From Synechococcus sp. UW105 (GTDB lineage: Bacteria > Cyanobacteriota > Cyanobacteriia > PCC-6307 > Cyanobiaceae), in assembly GCF_900473935.1 (NCBI RefSeq), contig NZ_UCNN01000024.1:1-37655 (forward strand): DNA of 37,655 nt. The letters are read 5' to 3'. Every line of letters begins with the position of its first letter. Position 1 is the first letter of the stretch. The notes under the pieces were generated by a model. That model was not told the DNA's origin. It did not search any database and saw nothing but the letters and a program-made list of their open reading frames with translations. Below, one piece after another: positions 17,808 to 25,650 of this stretch. Made by a program: the position numbers and the translations under genes.

Positions 17808-18533
17808 ATGTTGGAGCTTCATCAGTTCCGTCATTCAGCCTTTTGTCTCAAGGTGCGGATGATCCTTCAGGCCAAATCTCTGAGCTTTCGAGTCGTGGAG
17901 GTGACCCCCGGCGTGGGCCAAATCGACGTGTTTCGTCTCTCCGGTCAGCGTCAGGTCCCTGTCCTTGTGGATGGAGACACGGTGGTGCCCGATTCCAGTG
18001 CGATTGCACTGCATCTTGAACAACACCATCCTGCGCCTTGTTTGATCCCTGCAAATCCACGGGAACGGGCCCAGTCCCATCTGCTGGAGGACTGGGCAGA
18101 CACCACCCTGGCAGCGGCCGCCAGGGTCGCCCTGGCCCAGGCGGCGGTAGGGGATGGGAGTCTCTTAGCTGCCTTATTACCTGATGCTCTCCCCGCACCT
18201 CTTCGCCAGACGGTGGGGGCCCTTCCTGGTGGATGGCTGCAGGGTCTTGGTGAGGTGGTTGATCAGGGGGAACGTTCAGCCATGCTCGCCAGCCTGATTC
18301 AACTGTCTGATGCGGTTGACGTCAGTCCTTGGTTGGTCGGAGATGGCCTGACCATTGCAGATCTCGCCGTGGCTGCCCAGTTGTCTTTGCTCCGTTTTCC
18401 CCCCTCCGCCGGAGAAGCCTTGGCAGGTCGAGGGGTGCCTGGGTTTAGTGATCATCCCCGTTTGCAATCCCTGTTCCGTTGGAGGGATCAACTCGAGGAT
18501 CAGCTCCTGCAGGCTGATCCTGCTGCCGTGTGA
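17808..18533 (+). CDS. Glutathione S-transferase family protein
   Basis: A 241-residue protein with an N-terminal thioredoxin-like GST domain: LELHQFRHSAFCLKVRMIL, with Cys13 where the catalytic Ser/Cys usually lies, the cis-Pro motif QVPVLVDGD, and PDSSAIALHLE for glutathione gamma-glutamyl binding. The helical C-terminal domain includes LVGDGLTIADLAVAAQL, the usual GST_C N-capping motif. The substrate is unknown. ATG at 17808 is preferred; an in-frame TTG at 17796 would add four residues. Its last 89 bases are antisense to the DUF6816-like gene, the longest convergent overlap in the window. Confidence 0.88.
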   Translation: MLELHQFRHSAFCLKVRMILQAKSLSFRVVEVTPGVGQIDVFRLSGQRQVPVLVDGDTVVPDSSAIALHLEQHHPAPCLIPANPRERAQSHLLEDWADTTLAAAARVALAQAAVGDGSLLAALLPDALPAPLRQTVGALPGGWLQGLGEVVDQGERSAMLASLIQLSDAVDVSPWLVGDGLTIADLAVAAQLSLLRFPPSAGEALAGRGVPGFSDHPRLQSLFRWRDQLEDQLLQADPAAV

Positions 18534-19212
18534 GCCGTAGCTCGTAATGGCTTGTGTTCAAGGCCTGGTTGGACGACTGGGCTCCCGGTCCCGGGTAACG
18601 GGCTTGCCATTGCTCGGCACAGATCAGGTTGATGTCGTCCGCACAGAGGCTGTATCGGCTGAGGGTTTCGATCCTGCTAATGCGTGGAGGACCGTTGCCA
18701 TGCAGGATCTGGAGCACCAGCTCATCGCTCACAAAGGGCCTTTGATCGGTGGACGTCTGCCGACGACCGATCACGGTTGTTTCCAGTGTTCGATCGTCCG
18801 AGAGATGGGCCAGCTGGCGATTGACCTGTTCCGGTGCTTGCTCCACTGACAGCAGTTGCTCAGCGAGAAGGGCTTCGCCGATCGCACGGGCATTGAAGCG
18901 CCGGTCTCCGACCACGTCGGCCTTGCCATCGATCAGCGGATGGAGCGTATGGAAGCGAGCCGGATGTTCAAGCCTGCTTTGGTCGGCCAGATCAGTGCTC
19001 TCAACCATCCATTCCCCCCTAAGCCACTCGGGATAGATCAGGTCCTGGTGCTGACGAGGCCGCGGCAATGGTGCCGGCAGCTGCCAGTGAGGCCAGGCCT
19101 GCTGTCGCTCATCCAGCCAGTCCTCCGCCCCCCAGGCTGGATTGGCATCCACCAAGAGCAGTGCCTGAATCGAGAGCAGGCTGATGATGATGGTCAGCAG
19201 CCGTTGCGCCAT
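18445..19212 (-). CDS. Secreted or lumenal protein, DUF6816-like
   Basis: A 255-residue protein with a signal peptide: a basic start, then LLTIIISLLSIQALLLV and a small-residue cleavage region near NPAWGAED (about 24-31). The mature part contains LIYPEWLRGEWMVEST, which resembles the lipocalin-like opening of the DUF6816 group of cyanobacterial and plastid-lumen proteins. This assignment is from memory and moderate. The last ~29 residues are low-complexity and lie entirely over the GST gene, suggesting a C-terminal extension after loss of an earlier stop. Its ATG shares CATG with the CRR7 start on the other strand. Confidence 0.7.
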   Translation of the reverse strand: MAQRLLTIIISLLSIQALLLVDANPAWGAEDWLDERQQAWPHWQLPAPLPRPRQHQDLIYPEWLRGEWMVESTDLADQSRLEHPARFHTLHPLIDGKADVVGDRRFNARAIGEALLAEQLLSVEQAPEQVNRQLAHLSDDRTLETTVIGRRQTSTDQRPFVSDELVLQILHGNGPPRISRIETLSRYSLCADDINLICAEQWQARYPGPGAQSSNQALNTSHYELRLTRQQDQPAGADPRVDPSNGTGIANGDDH

Positions 19213-19477
19213 GTCTGATCCCCTGATCCGTGCCTGTGAGCACTACGTGGTGCTGGAGCCCGGTCAGCCGGAACAGCTTCTGAGTGCCGACGACACCTTG
19301 GCATGGCTTGAACAGCACCTGACCTCACTTGATGCTCTGCCTGAAGACCTTGATGCACAGGGCTCGGTAGCGGCGGCGGCCCTTCGATTGCTGGACACGG
19401 CCTGTGATCTGGAACTGCAGCCAGGTATCAATCTTCAGTGGTTTGCGGTCCGTCTGGAGCCTCCTGGTTCGAGCTGA
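19211..19477 (+). CDS. CRR7-family (chlororespiratory reduction 7) NDH-1 factor
   Basis: An 88-residue protein matching the CRR7 pattern: a short MSDPLI start, [19 protein letters not shown], a central helical part, and the C-terminal [15 protein letters not shown]. In plants CRR7 stabilises a subcomplex of the chloroplast NDH complex; the cyanobacterial role is less defined. ATG at 19211 gives the family length, although it overlaps the start codon of the divergent gene by two bases (CATG at 19210-19213). The 3' end overlaps aroK by 50 bases. Confidence 0.85.
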   Translation: MSDPLIRACEHYVVLEPGQPEQLLSADDTLAWLEQHLTSLDALPEDLDAQGSVAAAALRLLDTACDLELQPGINLQWFAVRLEPPGSS

Positions 19478-20033
19478 GGATGGTTGGAATCGCTTCCAGC
19501 ACCATGGCCGCCACCTCTTCGGCTGACTGGTCGCCAACGCTGAGATGGAGGTCAGCCTCCGCATAGAAGGGGTTGCGTTTGCTCAGCAGGGCATCAAGGG
19601 AGGCCGTGGGGTCATCGGTCTCCAGCAACGGCCGTTTGGTGGGGTCGTTAGCCAGACGCTTGAGGATGCGCTCCCTGTCTGGGGCGAGCCAGATCACCAC
19701 ACCCTGATGCAGAACTCCCCAGTTCTCCGGCCGGGTCACCACTCCGCCGCCAGTGGCCACCACCAGGGAATGGCGCTGGCCAATCGCCTGCAGAACCTGG
19801 GATTCGATTGCGCGAAACCCTGCTTCGCCATCCTCCGCAAAGATCTTGGGGATGGGGCGACCGGCCACTTGTTCGATCACCGGGTCGGCATCCACGAACC
19901 CGTAACCGAGTTGCTTGGCGAGAGGACGACCACTGCTGCTCTTCCCACTGCCCATCATCCCCACCAGGTAGAGGTTGCGTCCCCCCAGTCGGGAACGAAG
20001 CGGGTGGGGCCCGTTCTGGGATTGGTCAGTCAT
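19428..20033 (-). CDS. aroK: Shikimate kinase
   Basis: Phosphorylates shikimate at the 3-hydroxyl in the aromatic amino-acid pathway. The 201-residue protein has the Walker A loop GMMGSGKSS at 25-33, the substrate-binding VDADPVIE (Asp48, Asp50), the arginine in GFRAIES, and the ATGGGVV substrate loop. RPLLETDDP is the LID region. ATG at 20033 is the natural start; in-frame codons further upstream give an unconserved Arg-rich stretch. The C-terminal tail overlaps CRR7 on the other strand by 50 bases. It is divergent from the tandem pterin synthase, 92 bases away. Confidence 0.95.
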   Translation of the reverse strand: MTDQSQNGPHPLRSRLGGRNLYLVGMMGSGKSSSGRPLAKQLGYGFVDADPVIEQVAGRPIPKIFAEDGEAGFRAIESQVLQAIGQRHSLVVATGGGVVTRPENWGVLHQGVVIWLAPDRERILKRLANDPTKRPLLETDDPTASLDALLSKRNPFYAEADLHLSVGDQSAEEVAAMVLEAIPTILSSNQEAPDGPQTTED

Positions 20034-20125
20034 GGTGAGCGGCAGGCGTTCAGGGTGGAGTCGCGTCAGGCCTTGGTCGGTTGCACCGCGGGACTCCCTA
20101 GGATGCTCACTGGACTTACCACGCC

Positions 20126-21073
20126 ATGACTGAACCCTCAGCTGTGGCATGTGCCGCAGATTTGCCTCAGACGGCGACGCATGGCCAGGGCAGGGGGTGT
20201 GTGATCACCCGTAGAGCCTGTTTTAGTGCCAGTCACCGCTACTGGCTGCCTGAATTGAGTGCAGATGACAATGCTGCCCGGTTCGGACCCTGTGCTCTGG
20301 CTCCTGGCCATGGTCACAACTACGAGCTGATCGTGTCCATGGCCGGGGGCCTGGATGCCGATGGCATGGTGCTCAACCTCTCAGAGGTGAAGCACGCGAT
20401 CCGCACTGAGGTGACGGGCCAGCTCGACTTTCGCTTCCTCAATGAGGCTTGGCCAGAGTTCGATGTTTCCACACCTGCTGGTTGCCTCCCTACCACCGAA
20501 GCGTTGGTGAGGTCGATCTGGCAGCGTCTTACCCCGCATCTGCCGATCACGGCGCTACGTCTCTACGAACAACCGGGCCTTTGGGCCGACTATCTCGGAC
20601 ATCCCATGGACGCCTTCCTGACGATTCGCACTCATTTCGCCGCCGCACACCGTTTGGCGCGCCCGGAATTGAGCCAGGAGGAGAACGAACGCATTTATGG
20701 CAAGTGTGCCCGTCCCCATGGCCATGGTCACAACTATTTGGTGGATGTGACGGTGCGCGGCACAATCGATCCCCGAAGTGGCATGGTCTGTGACCTCTCG
20801 GCACTGCAGCGGTTGGTGGATGATTTGGTGGTGGAACCCTTCGATCACACGTTTTTGAACAAAGACGTGGCCTTCTTCGCTGAGTGCGTTCCGACGGCTG
20901 AGAACATTGCCCTCCACATTGCTGACCGCCTCTCGGCACCGATTCAGGCCATTGGCGCCCATCTCCACAAGGTGCGTTTGCAGGAAAGTCCAAACAATGC
21001 CGCTGAGGTCTATGCCGAAGTGCCTCAGCTGGACATGCAGCCCGCTGCCCTTGAGGCGGTCATGGCGTCCTGA
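20126..21073 (+). CDS. Fused tandem 6-pyruvoyl/6-carboxy-tetrahydropterin synthase (two PTPS domains)
   Basis: A 315-residue protein with two copies of the PTPS/QueD fold (about 27-165 and 166-300); a normal member has one, about 120-150 residues. Domain 1 has FSASHR (His37), Cys56 and GHGHNY (His62, His64). Domain 2 has FAAAHR (His175), Cys194 and GHGHNY (His200, His202). These are the zinc ligands and catalytic cysteine. Domain 2 also keeps the Asp-His pair (FDH, Asp240-His241), whereas domain 1 reads LDF, with Phe102 in place of His. Both keep the pterin-binding Glu (148, 287). The enzyme acts on dihydroneopterin triphosphate; domain 2 looks like eukaryotic PTPS, pointing to biopterin-like pterins rather than only queuosine. 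The RibD-C-type reductase starts 17 bases later. Confidence 0.9.
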   Translation: MTEPSAVACAADLPQTATHGQGRGCVITRRACFSASHRYWLPELSADDNAARFGPCALAPGHGHNYELIVSMAGGLDADGMVLNLSEVKHAIRTEVTGQLDFRFLNEAWPEFDVSTPAGCLPTTEALVRSIWQRLTPHLPITALRLYEQPGLWADYLGHPMDAFLTIRTHFAAAHRLARPELSQEENERIYGKCARPHGHGHNYLVDVTVRGTIDPRSGMVCDLSALQRLVDDLVVEPFDHTFLNKDVAFFAECVPTAENIALHIADRLSAPIQAIGAHLHKVRLQESPNNAAEVYAEVPQLDMQPAALEAVMAS

Positions 21074-21090
21074 GTCCTCCCCTCTCCACC

Positions 21091-21777
21091 ATGCCGCACA
21101 AGCTGAGGCTGGTGCTGGCCATCAGCCTTGATGGACGTCTAGCCCCGCCGAAGGGTGGGGCCGCTCATTTGGGTGGTGAGGGTGACCGCAAGGTGCTCGA
21201 TCGAGCCCTCGCTTGGGCTGATGGCTGTTTGATCGGTGCGGGCACGTTGCGGGCCCATCGCTGCACCTGCCTGATTCATGATCCGGAGCTGCTGCAACAG
21301 CGTCTGGCAGCAGGACGATCCCCCCAACCCTCCGCGCTGGTGGTGACCTCACGGATGCAGCCGCAGTTCCCCCTGGATTGGCCTTTTTTTCATCAGCCGC
21401 TTGAACGACAGCTTCTGCGCCCTGCCGATCCTTCCCTGCCTGATGGCTTGATTCCCGGCTTTGATCGCGTGCATGTGATGGCCGATTCCTGGCGTCAGAC
21501 GCTGGATGGGCTGGCGTCAAAGGGATTGCATCGTCTTCTCCTCCTGGGAGGAGCGTCTCTAACCAGTTCCTTGCTGCTGGCTGATGCAGTCGATGAGCTT
21601 CAACTCACCCTCACCCCTCGGGTGCTCGGAGGGCGCCACGGTTGGATTCCCTTTACTGAGGAGAGCCTGCCCTCAGCGTTGGCTGTCGCGGATGCCTGGA
21701 GTTTGCAGGAGTGCATGCCCCTTGAGAGCAACGAGTTGATGGTGCTTTATCGGCGCAGGCGTTCGAGCAGCGTTTGA
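21091..21777 (+). CDS. RibD C-terminal/dihydrofolate-reductase-fold protein
   Basis: A 228-residue protein of the RibD_C family: LRLVLAISLDGRLA begins the first strand as in pyrimidine reductases, GAGTLRAHR forms part of the NADPH site, and LLLLGGASLTSSLL is the glycine-rich second nucleotide segment. The deaminase half of RibD is absent. It is therefore a stand-alone NADPH reductase, for a riboflavin-pathway pyrimidine or possibly a pterin. Being 17 bases after the pterin synthase favours a pterin substrate by inference. Its last 31 bases overlap the secreted-protein gene on the other strand. Confidence 0.87.
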   Translation: MPHKLRLVLAISLDGRLAPPKGGAAHLGGEGDRKVLDRALAWADGCLIGAGTLRAHRCTCLIHDPELLQQRLAAGRSPQPSALVVTSRMQPQFPLDWPFFHQPLERQLLRPADPSLPDGLIPGFDRVHVMADSWRQTLDGLASKGLHRLLLLGGASLTSSLLLADAVDELQLTLTPRVLGGRHGWIPFTEESLPSALAVADAWSLQECMPLESNELMVLYRRRRSSSV

Positions 21778-22178
21778 AGCAGACCAGGATTCAGTTCGGT
21801 GGTTGGCAGTCCTATCAGGGAGGTCACACAGCGCTGGATCACCACCTCGGAGTCATCGCCGATACGGCCTCTGAGCAGCTCGGTGAGGACCCCCAGTTCT
21901 CTGCCGGTGCGACCGGCTTCACGAATCAAGCAGGCACTCACGGGTTTGGCCAAAGACCGGCAGGGCTGTTTCGCCAGCGTGCTGAATCCTTGGCCCAGCC
22001 CTTCGGTCGCCTCGCTCACCAGGGAGGTGCAGCTTTGTGTGAGGTGTGTCTCAAGGCGGGGACGCAGCAAATCCAGCAGCGGCTGAAGCAGGCCGGCTTG
22101 GGCGGTCTGTGGTCCGGCTCCCAGCAGCAGGAGCATCACGAGCCAAAGGCCACGCTGGGTCGACGCAAAACCGTTCAC
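21747..22178 (-). CDS. Small secreted four-cysteine protein, unknown function
   Basis: A 143-residue protein with an N-terminal signal peptide (basic start, GLWLVMLLLLGAG, cleavage after about TAQA). The mature region is predominantly helical and Leu-rich, with four cysteines that could form two disulfides (TQSC, QPC, SAC, QRC). I do not recognise a family. GTG at 22178 gives a complete signal peptide; ATG at 22136 would remove its basic n-region. It converges with the RibD-C gene (31-base overlap) and is divergent from the FemAB-like gene. The VKOR fusion elsewhere in the window could supply its disulfides. Confidence 0.7.
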   Translation of the reverse strand: MNGFASTQRGLWLVMLLLLGAGPQTAQAGLLQPLLDLLRPRLETHLTQSCTSLVSEATEGLGQGFSTLAKQPCRSLAKPVSACLIREAGRTGRELGVLTELLRGRIGDDSEVVIQRCVTSLIGLPTTELNPGLLQTLLERLRR

Positions 22179-22263
22179 GGTGGAAGCGGCGCCAAAGTTT
22201 CAGTCTGGTCACAGCCGGCGCCTGCTCGTTAGGGTCGCCCCATCCGCCTTGCCTTCGCCGGCC

Positions 22264-23463
22264 ATGACCGCGCTGTCTGCCCGTTGGCATCGCTCTCTGA
22301 GCGAGATCCCTGAACAGCAATGGCAGAGGCTGGTTGGGGAGGAGGTTTCTCCTTTCTATTGCTGGGATTGGCTTGTTGCCCTGGAGGAATCGGGCAGCAT
22401 TGTGCCCAAGCTTGGTTGGCAGCCTTTGCATCTGTCGGTGTGGCGCTCCGACGATCAGCTCGTCGGCGTGGCACCCCTCTATCTCAAGGGGCATAGCTAT
22501 GGAGAGTTTGTTTTTGATCAAGCGTTTGCGCGTTTGGCTGCCGATCTGGGAGAGCGCTATTACCCCAAGCTTGTGGGGATGAGTCCAGTGAGCCCGGTCC
22601 AGGGCTATCGCTTTCATACCGCCCCAGGCGAGAGCGCTGCGGAACTCACGGCCGTGATGTTGGAGCTGATCGACCAGTTCGCCTCTCGCAATGGCATTCT
22701 CAGCTGCAATTTTCTCTATGTGGATCCCACCTGGCAGCCTTTGGCGGAGGCGGCCGGCTGCGCCACCTGGATCAATCAGCAGAGCCTTTGGACCGCGGAT
22801 GGTCAGCAGACCTTCGCGGACTATCTGGCTGGCTTCAATGCCAATCAGCGTCGCAATATCAAGCGCGAACGTCGGGCTGTCGAACAGGCAGGCCTCAGGG
22901 TCACACCACTCAGTGGTGCCGACCTTGATCCCAGCCTGCTCCAGCGCATGCATGGTTTTTATGAGCAGCACTGTGCCCGGTGGGGGATGTGGGGAAGCAA
23001 ATATCTCGAGGCCTCGTTCTTCGATCGGCTGGCATCCCCGGCGATGCGAGAGAGGGTGGTTCTCTTTAGTGCCCATCGCGGCGATGCGCGTGAACCGGTG
23101 GCGATGTCGCTGTGCGTGCATGACCATCAGCAGCTGTGGGGGCGCTACTGGGGCAGCGAGGAGGAGATCGACTGCTTGCATTTCGAGGTGTGTTACTACG
23201 CCCCGATCGCTTGGGCCCTGAAGAGGGGACTGCAGCGATTCGATCCTGGAGCGGGTGGCAGCCACAAGCGCCGTCGTGGTTTTGTGGCTCGCCCTCTAGC
23301 GAGCCTCCACCGTTGGTATCACCCCGCCATGGATGGTCTGATCCGCCAGTGGTTGCCTCGGGCGAATGCCTTGATGGAAGAGGAGATTGAAGCGATTAAT
23401 GCTGAGCTGCCCTTCAAAGTGGAGCCGCCCTCCTTGTCATTTGTAGCCTGTGACCATGGCTGA
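22264..23463 (+). CDS. FemAB-like/GNAT-type acyltransferase (PF04339-type)
   Basis: A 399-residue protein of the FemAB_like (formerly DUF482) group. Its early part has SPFYCWDWLVALEESGSI, as in other members. The signature FDPGAGGSHKRRRGF near residue 345 matches the family's GAxGEHKxxRGF box, followed by SLHRWYH. The fold is a duplicated GNAT domain, as in the Fem transferases that add amino acids to peptidoglycan, but the substrate for this group is not established. ATG at 22264 was chosen; open frame continues upstream without homology-like sequence. The stop overlaps the next start by 8 bases. Confidence 0.87.
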   Translation: MTALSARWHRSLSEIPEQQWQRLVGEEVSPFYCWDWLVALEESGSIVPKLGWQPLHLSVWRSDDQLVGVAPLYLKGHSYGEFVFDQAFARLAADLGERYYPKLVGMSPVSPVQGYRFHTAPGESAAELTAVMLELIDQFASRNGILSCNFLYVDPTWQPLAEAAGCATWINQQSLWTADGQQTFADYLAGFNANQRRNIKRERRAVEQAGLRVTPLSGADLDPSLLQRMHGFYEQHCARWGMWGSKYLEASFFDRLASPAMRERVVLFSAHRGDAREPVAMSLCVHDHQQLWGRYWGSEEEIDCLHFEVCYYAPIAWALKRGLQRFDPGAGGSHKRRRGFVARPLASLHRWYHPAMDGLIRQWLPRANALMEEEIEAINAELPFKVEPPSLSFVACDHG

Positions 23464-23857
23464 ATCCATGCAGATGGTTGAACCACTGAAGGAGCTGCAG
23501 TCTCTGGATGATCAGTTGTCTCAGCGCTTCATTGCGCTTGATCCAGCTGGCTATTTCCTCATCCGTGTGGACCGGGAGACCCTTGAGTTGGTTGTTGAGC
23601 ACTTCGCGAATGACGTCGACGAAAGCGGCAGAGCCACTGATCCTGAGACCGGTGAAGTGTTGGAGTGCCGGGGTAGTGCTCCTCGAGCTGCAGCAGCTGT
23701 TTACCGCTCTCGAACCGCGAAACAGATGGGCATTCAACTCACCGAGGGGGAGGGCCCTCACCCCCTCAGCGGCTTAGACCATGCGCTCTATCTCGGACGG
23801 GAGCTTCAGCGGGCCGAGCAGGCGATGCTGAGCGGTGAAGATTACGTGCAGGACTAA
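23456..23857 (+). CDS. DUF4346-like small protein
   Basis: A 133-residue soluble acidic protein. LDPAGYFLIRVDRETLELVVEHF is the recognisable core of a small family found in picocyanobacteria and other cyanobacteria (DUF4346, from memory). HPLSGLDHALYLGRELQRAE near the C-terminus reads like a conserved amphipathic helix. No function is known. ATG at 23456 lies inside the end of the FemAB-like gene (8-base overlap), so translation is probably coupled; an in-frame GTG at 23450 is the alternative start. Confidence 0.8.
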   Translation: MAESMQMVEPLKELQSLDDQLSQRFIALDPAGYFLIRVDRETLELVVEHFANDVDESGRATDPETGEVLECRGSAPRAAAAVYRSRTAKQMGIQLTEGEGPHPLSGLDHALYLGRELQRAEQAMLSGEDYVQD

Positions 23858-23898
23858 GCCTGACTGAGAGGGCAACCCGGTTGGCTCGTTGACCTCGA

Positions 23899-25473
23899 TC
23901 AGACGGGTTGGAGTTCGCGGGTGCTTTTCGGCTCTTCAGGTGGCAGAGATTCGAGCTGGTCACGAATTTCTTGCTGCACGATCGAGCGGTACTCGAGGAA
24001 ATGCTCATTGTGGGCAAGCACCACAAGGAACTGTTCGAGCATGGCCGGGTTGCTTCGTGCCATACCGATCATGTAGCGCCAGAAACGGCTGCGGGTATTG
24101 CGCTTAAGGCCCTGACGCCAGATCACAATCGCGAGAGCGCGAAGATCCGTGAGGGTTGGAAGTTTGGTGGACCCCTTCCAGCGGGGTGCTCCCATCTTTA
24201 AGTAGTAGGAATAGACCCGATCCATGTAGGCATTGGGCTCATAGAGAGCGCAGAACGCCTCGACGTATTCATTGGCAATATCCCGGATCGGACGGGTTGG
24301 TTCGAAATTGAGAAGGTTGGTCTGGTTGACCCCTTTGGCGGCATCCTTGTCTTGGATCAGGCGCCCTTCTTTTTCCAGTCGATGCCACAGCGCGGTATTG
24401 GGCAGTGCCTGCAGCATTCCCATCATCGCGGCCGGTATTCCAGTGCGGGTGACGAAGTCCACAATCCGGCGTCCGGCCCCTTCTTTCTCGCCATCAAAAC
24501 CGATGATGAATCCGGCCATCACCCGGATGCCATTGGCCGTGATTCGATCCACTGCCGCATCCAGTGGATTGCGGGTGTTCTGTACTTTTCGGGCCGTTTC
24601 CAGGCTGGCTTCGTCTGGTGTTTCGATGCCGAGGAAGACGCTTTCGAAGCGAGCCTCGTGCATCATTCGCATCATCTCGTCGTCATCCGCTAGGTCGACG
24701 GATGCCTCCGTGGCAAAGCTGAACGGATAACCCCGTTCTTCTTGCCAGGCCTTGATTTGCGGCAGTAGCAGTTTGGCGTTGCGTTTGTTGCCGATGAAGT
24801 TGTCGTCGACCAAGAAGATGGATCGCCGCCAGCCAAGGTCGTACAGCGACTGAAGCTCAGCTACAAGCTGCTCAGGAGTTTTTGTGCGTGGCTTTCGGCC
24901 ATACAGCACGATAATGTCGCAGAACTCACAGTTGAACGGACAGCCTCGAGAGAACTGAACGCTCATGGAGTCATAAGCATCCAATTGGAGCAGGTCGAAA
25001 CGTGGAATGGGTGTGCCTGTGACATCGGGCTTGTCGCCTTCTGCGCTGAATCTTCCACTGGTGTCTCCGCGTTGGATCGCCTCGATAAACAAAGGCAGGG
25101 TGATTTCACCCTCATCCAGCACTTTGAAATCGGCTTTGGCAATCTCCGGTGCGTCTGGGGTAGAGCTGGCATAAGGACCGCCAACAGCGACAAGCAGTCC
25201 ACGACTTTTGGCGATGGAGATCTGTTTCTCCATGTCGTCCTTCTGGACGATCATGCCTGAGATCACAACCAGTTCCGCCCAGTCCCATTCGGCTTCGCTA
25301 ACTTCCCGCACGTTGCGGTCAACCAGCTTCATCTCCCAATCCTGAGGAAGCAGTGCAGCCACAGTCGCTAGCCCAAGGGGGGGGAGCAGCACCTTGCGGT
25401 TCACCAGCTCAAGGATCTTTTCGTAGCTCCAGAACGTTTTCGGGAACTCCGGATAAACAAAAAGGGTTCGCAT
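23899..25473 (-). CDS. B12-binding-domain radical SAM protein with DUF4070-type C-terminus
   Basis: A 524-residue protein. Residues 1-140 form a cobalamin-binding-like Rossmann domain (TLFVYPEFPKTFWS, VVAVGGPYASS-like segment at about 95-105). The radical SAM domain follows, with Cys178, Cys182 and Cys185 in RGCPFNCEFC, VDDNFIGN and GIETPDE. The C-terminal part (from about 330) is the DUF4070 type that accompanies B12 radical SAM enzymes such as the hopanoid C-2 methylase HpnP. Such enzymes methylate unactivated carbons, but the substrate here is unknown and I do not claim hpnP. ATG at 25473 places the first strand at the N-terminus. It is monocistronic and divergent from petL. Confidence 0.88.
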   Translation of the reverse strand: MRTLFVYPEFPKTFWSYEKILELVNRKVLLPPLGLATVAALLPQDWEMKLVDRNVREVSEAEWDWAELVVISGMIVQKDDMEKQISIAKSRGLLVAVGGPYASSTPDAPEIAKADFKVLDEGEITLPLFIEAIQRGDTSGRFSAEGDKPDVTGTPIPRFDLLQLDAYDSMSVQFSRGCPFNCEFCDIIVLYGRKPRTKTPEQLVAELQSLYDLGWRRSIFLVDDNFIGNKRNAKLLLPQIKAWQEERGYPFSFATEASVDLADDDEMMRMMHEARFESVFLGIETPDEASLETARKVQNTRNPLDAAVDRITANGIRVMAGFIIGFDGEKEGAGRRIVDFVTRTGIPAAMMGMLQALPNTALWHRLEKEGRLIQDKDAAKGVNQTNLLNFEPTRPIRDIANEYVEAFCALYEPNAYMDRVYSYYLKMGAPRWKGSTKLPTLTDLRALAIVIWRQGLKRNTRSRFWRYMIGMARSNPAMLEQFLVVLAHNEHFLEYRSIVQQEIRDQLESLPPEEPKSTRELQPV

Positions 25474-25597
25474 GGAAGCGCTGCGACAGGGCAGAGATGG
25501 GGAACGGTGTGCTGCCGGAGCAGAAGCAGGTGGCCGAACTTGAGCGCTGGCCCGTCCGAGATCAGTCAATCGAATGCGACAACCTTAAGGGGTATTT

Positions 25598-25632
25598 GGC
25601 TGTGACAGCCCTCGGGTCTGATCTAATAGACC
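25598..25632 (+). promoter_or_regulatory. Paired inverted repeats upstream of petL
   Basis: GGCTGT-G-ACAGCC (25598-25610) is a perfect 6-bp palindrome around one base, typical of a protein-binding site. GGTCT/AGACC (25615-25619 and 25628-25632) frames an 8-base segment holding TCTAAT (25622-25627), a possible -10 box. A TTGGCT at 25596-25601 is a poorly spaced -35 candidate. Both repeats lie 18-53 bases before the petL GTG. Confidence 0.4.
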
Positions 25633-25650
25633 AGTCTTGCCATCACTGCC

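Noticed and set aside
22051-23265. 404-codon open frame on the - strand opposite the FemAB-like gene
   Set aside because: Translation is Arg/His/Pro-rich and motif-free, while the + strand frame has a recognisable family signature and proper start.
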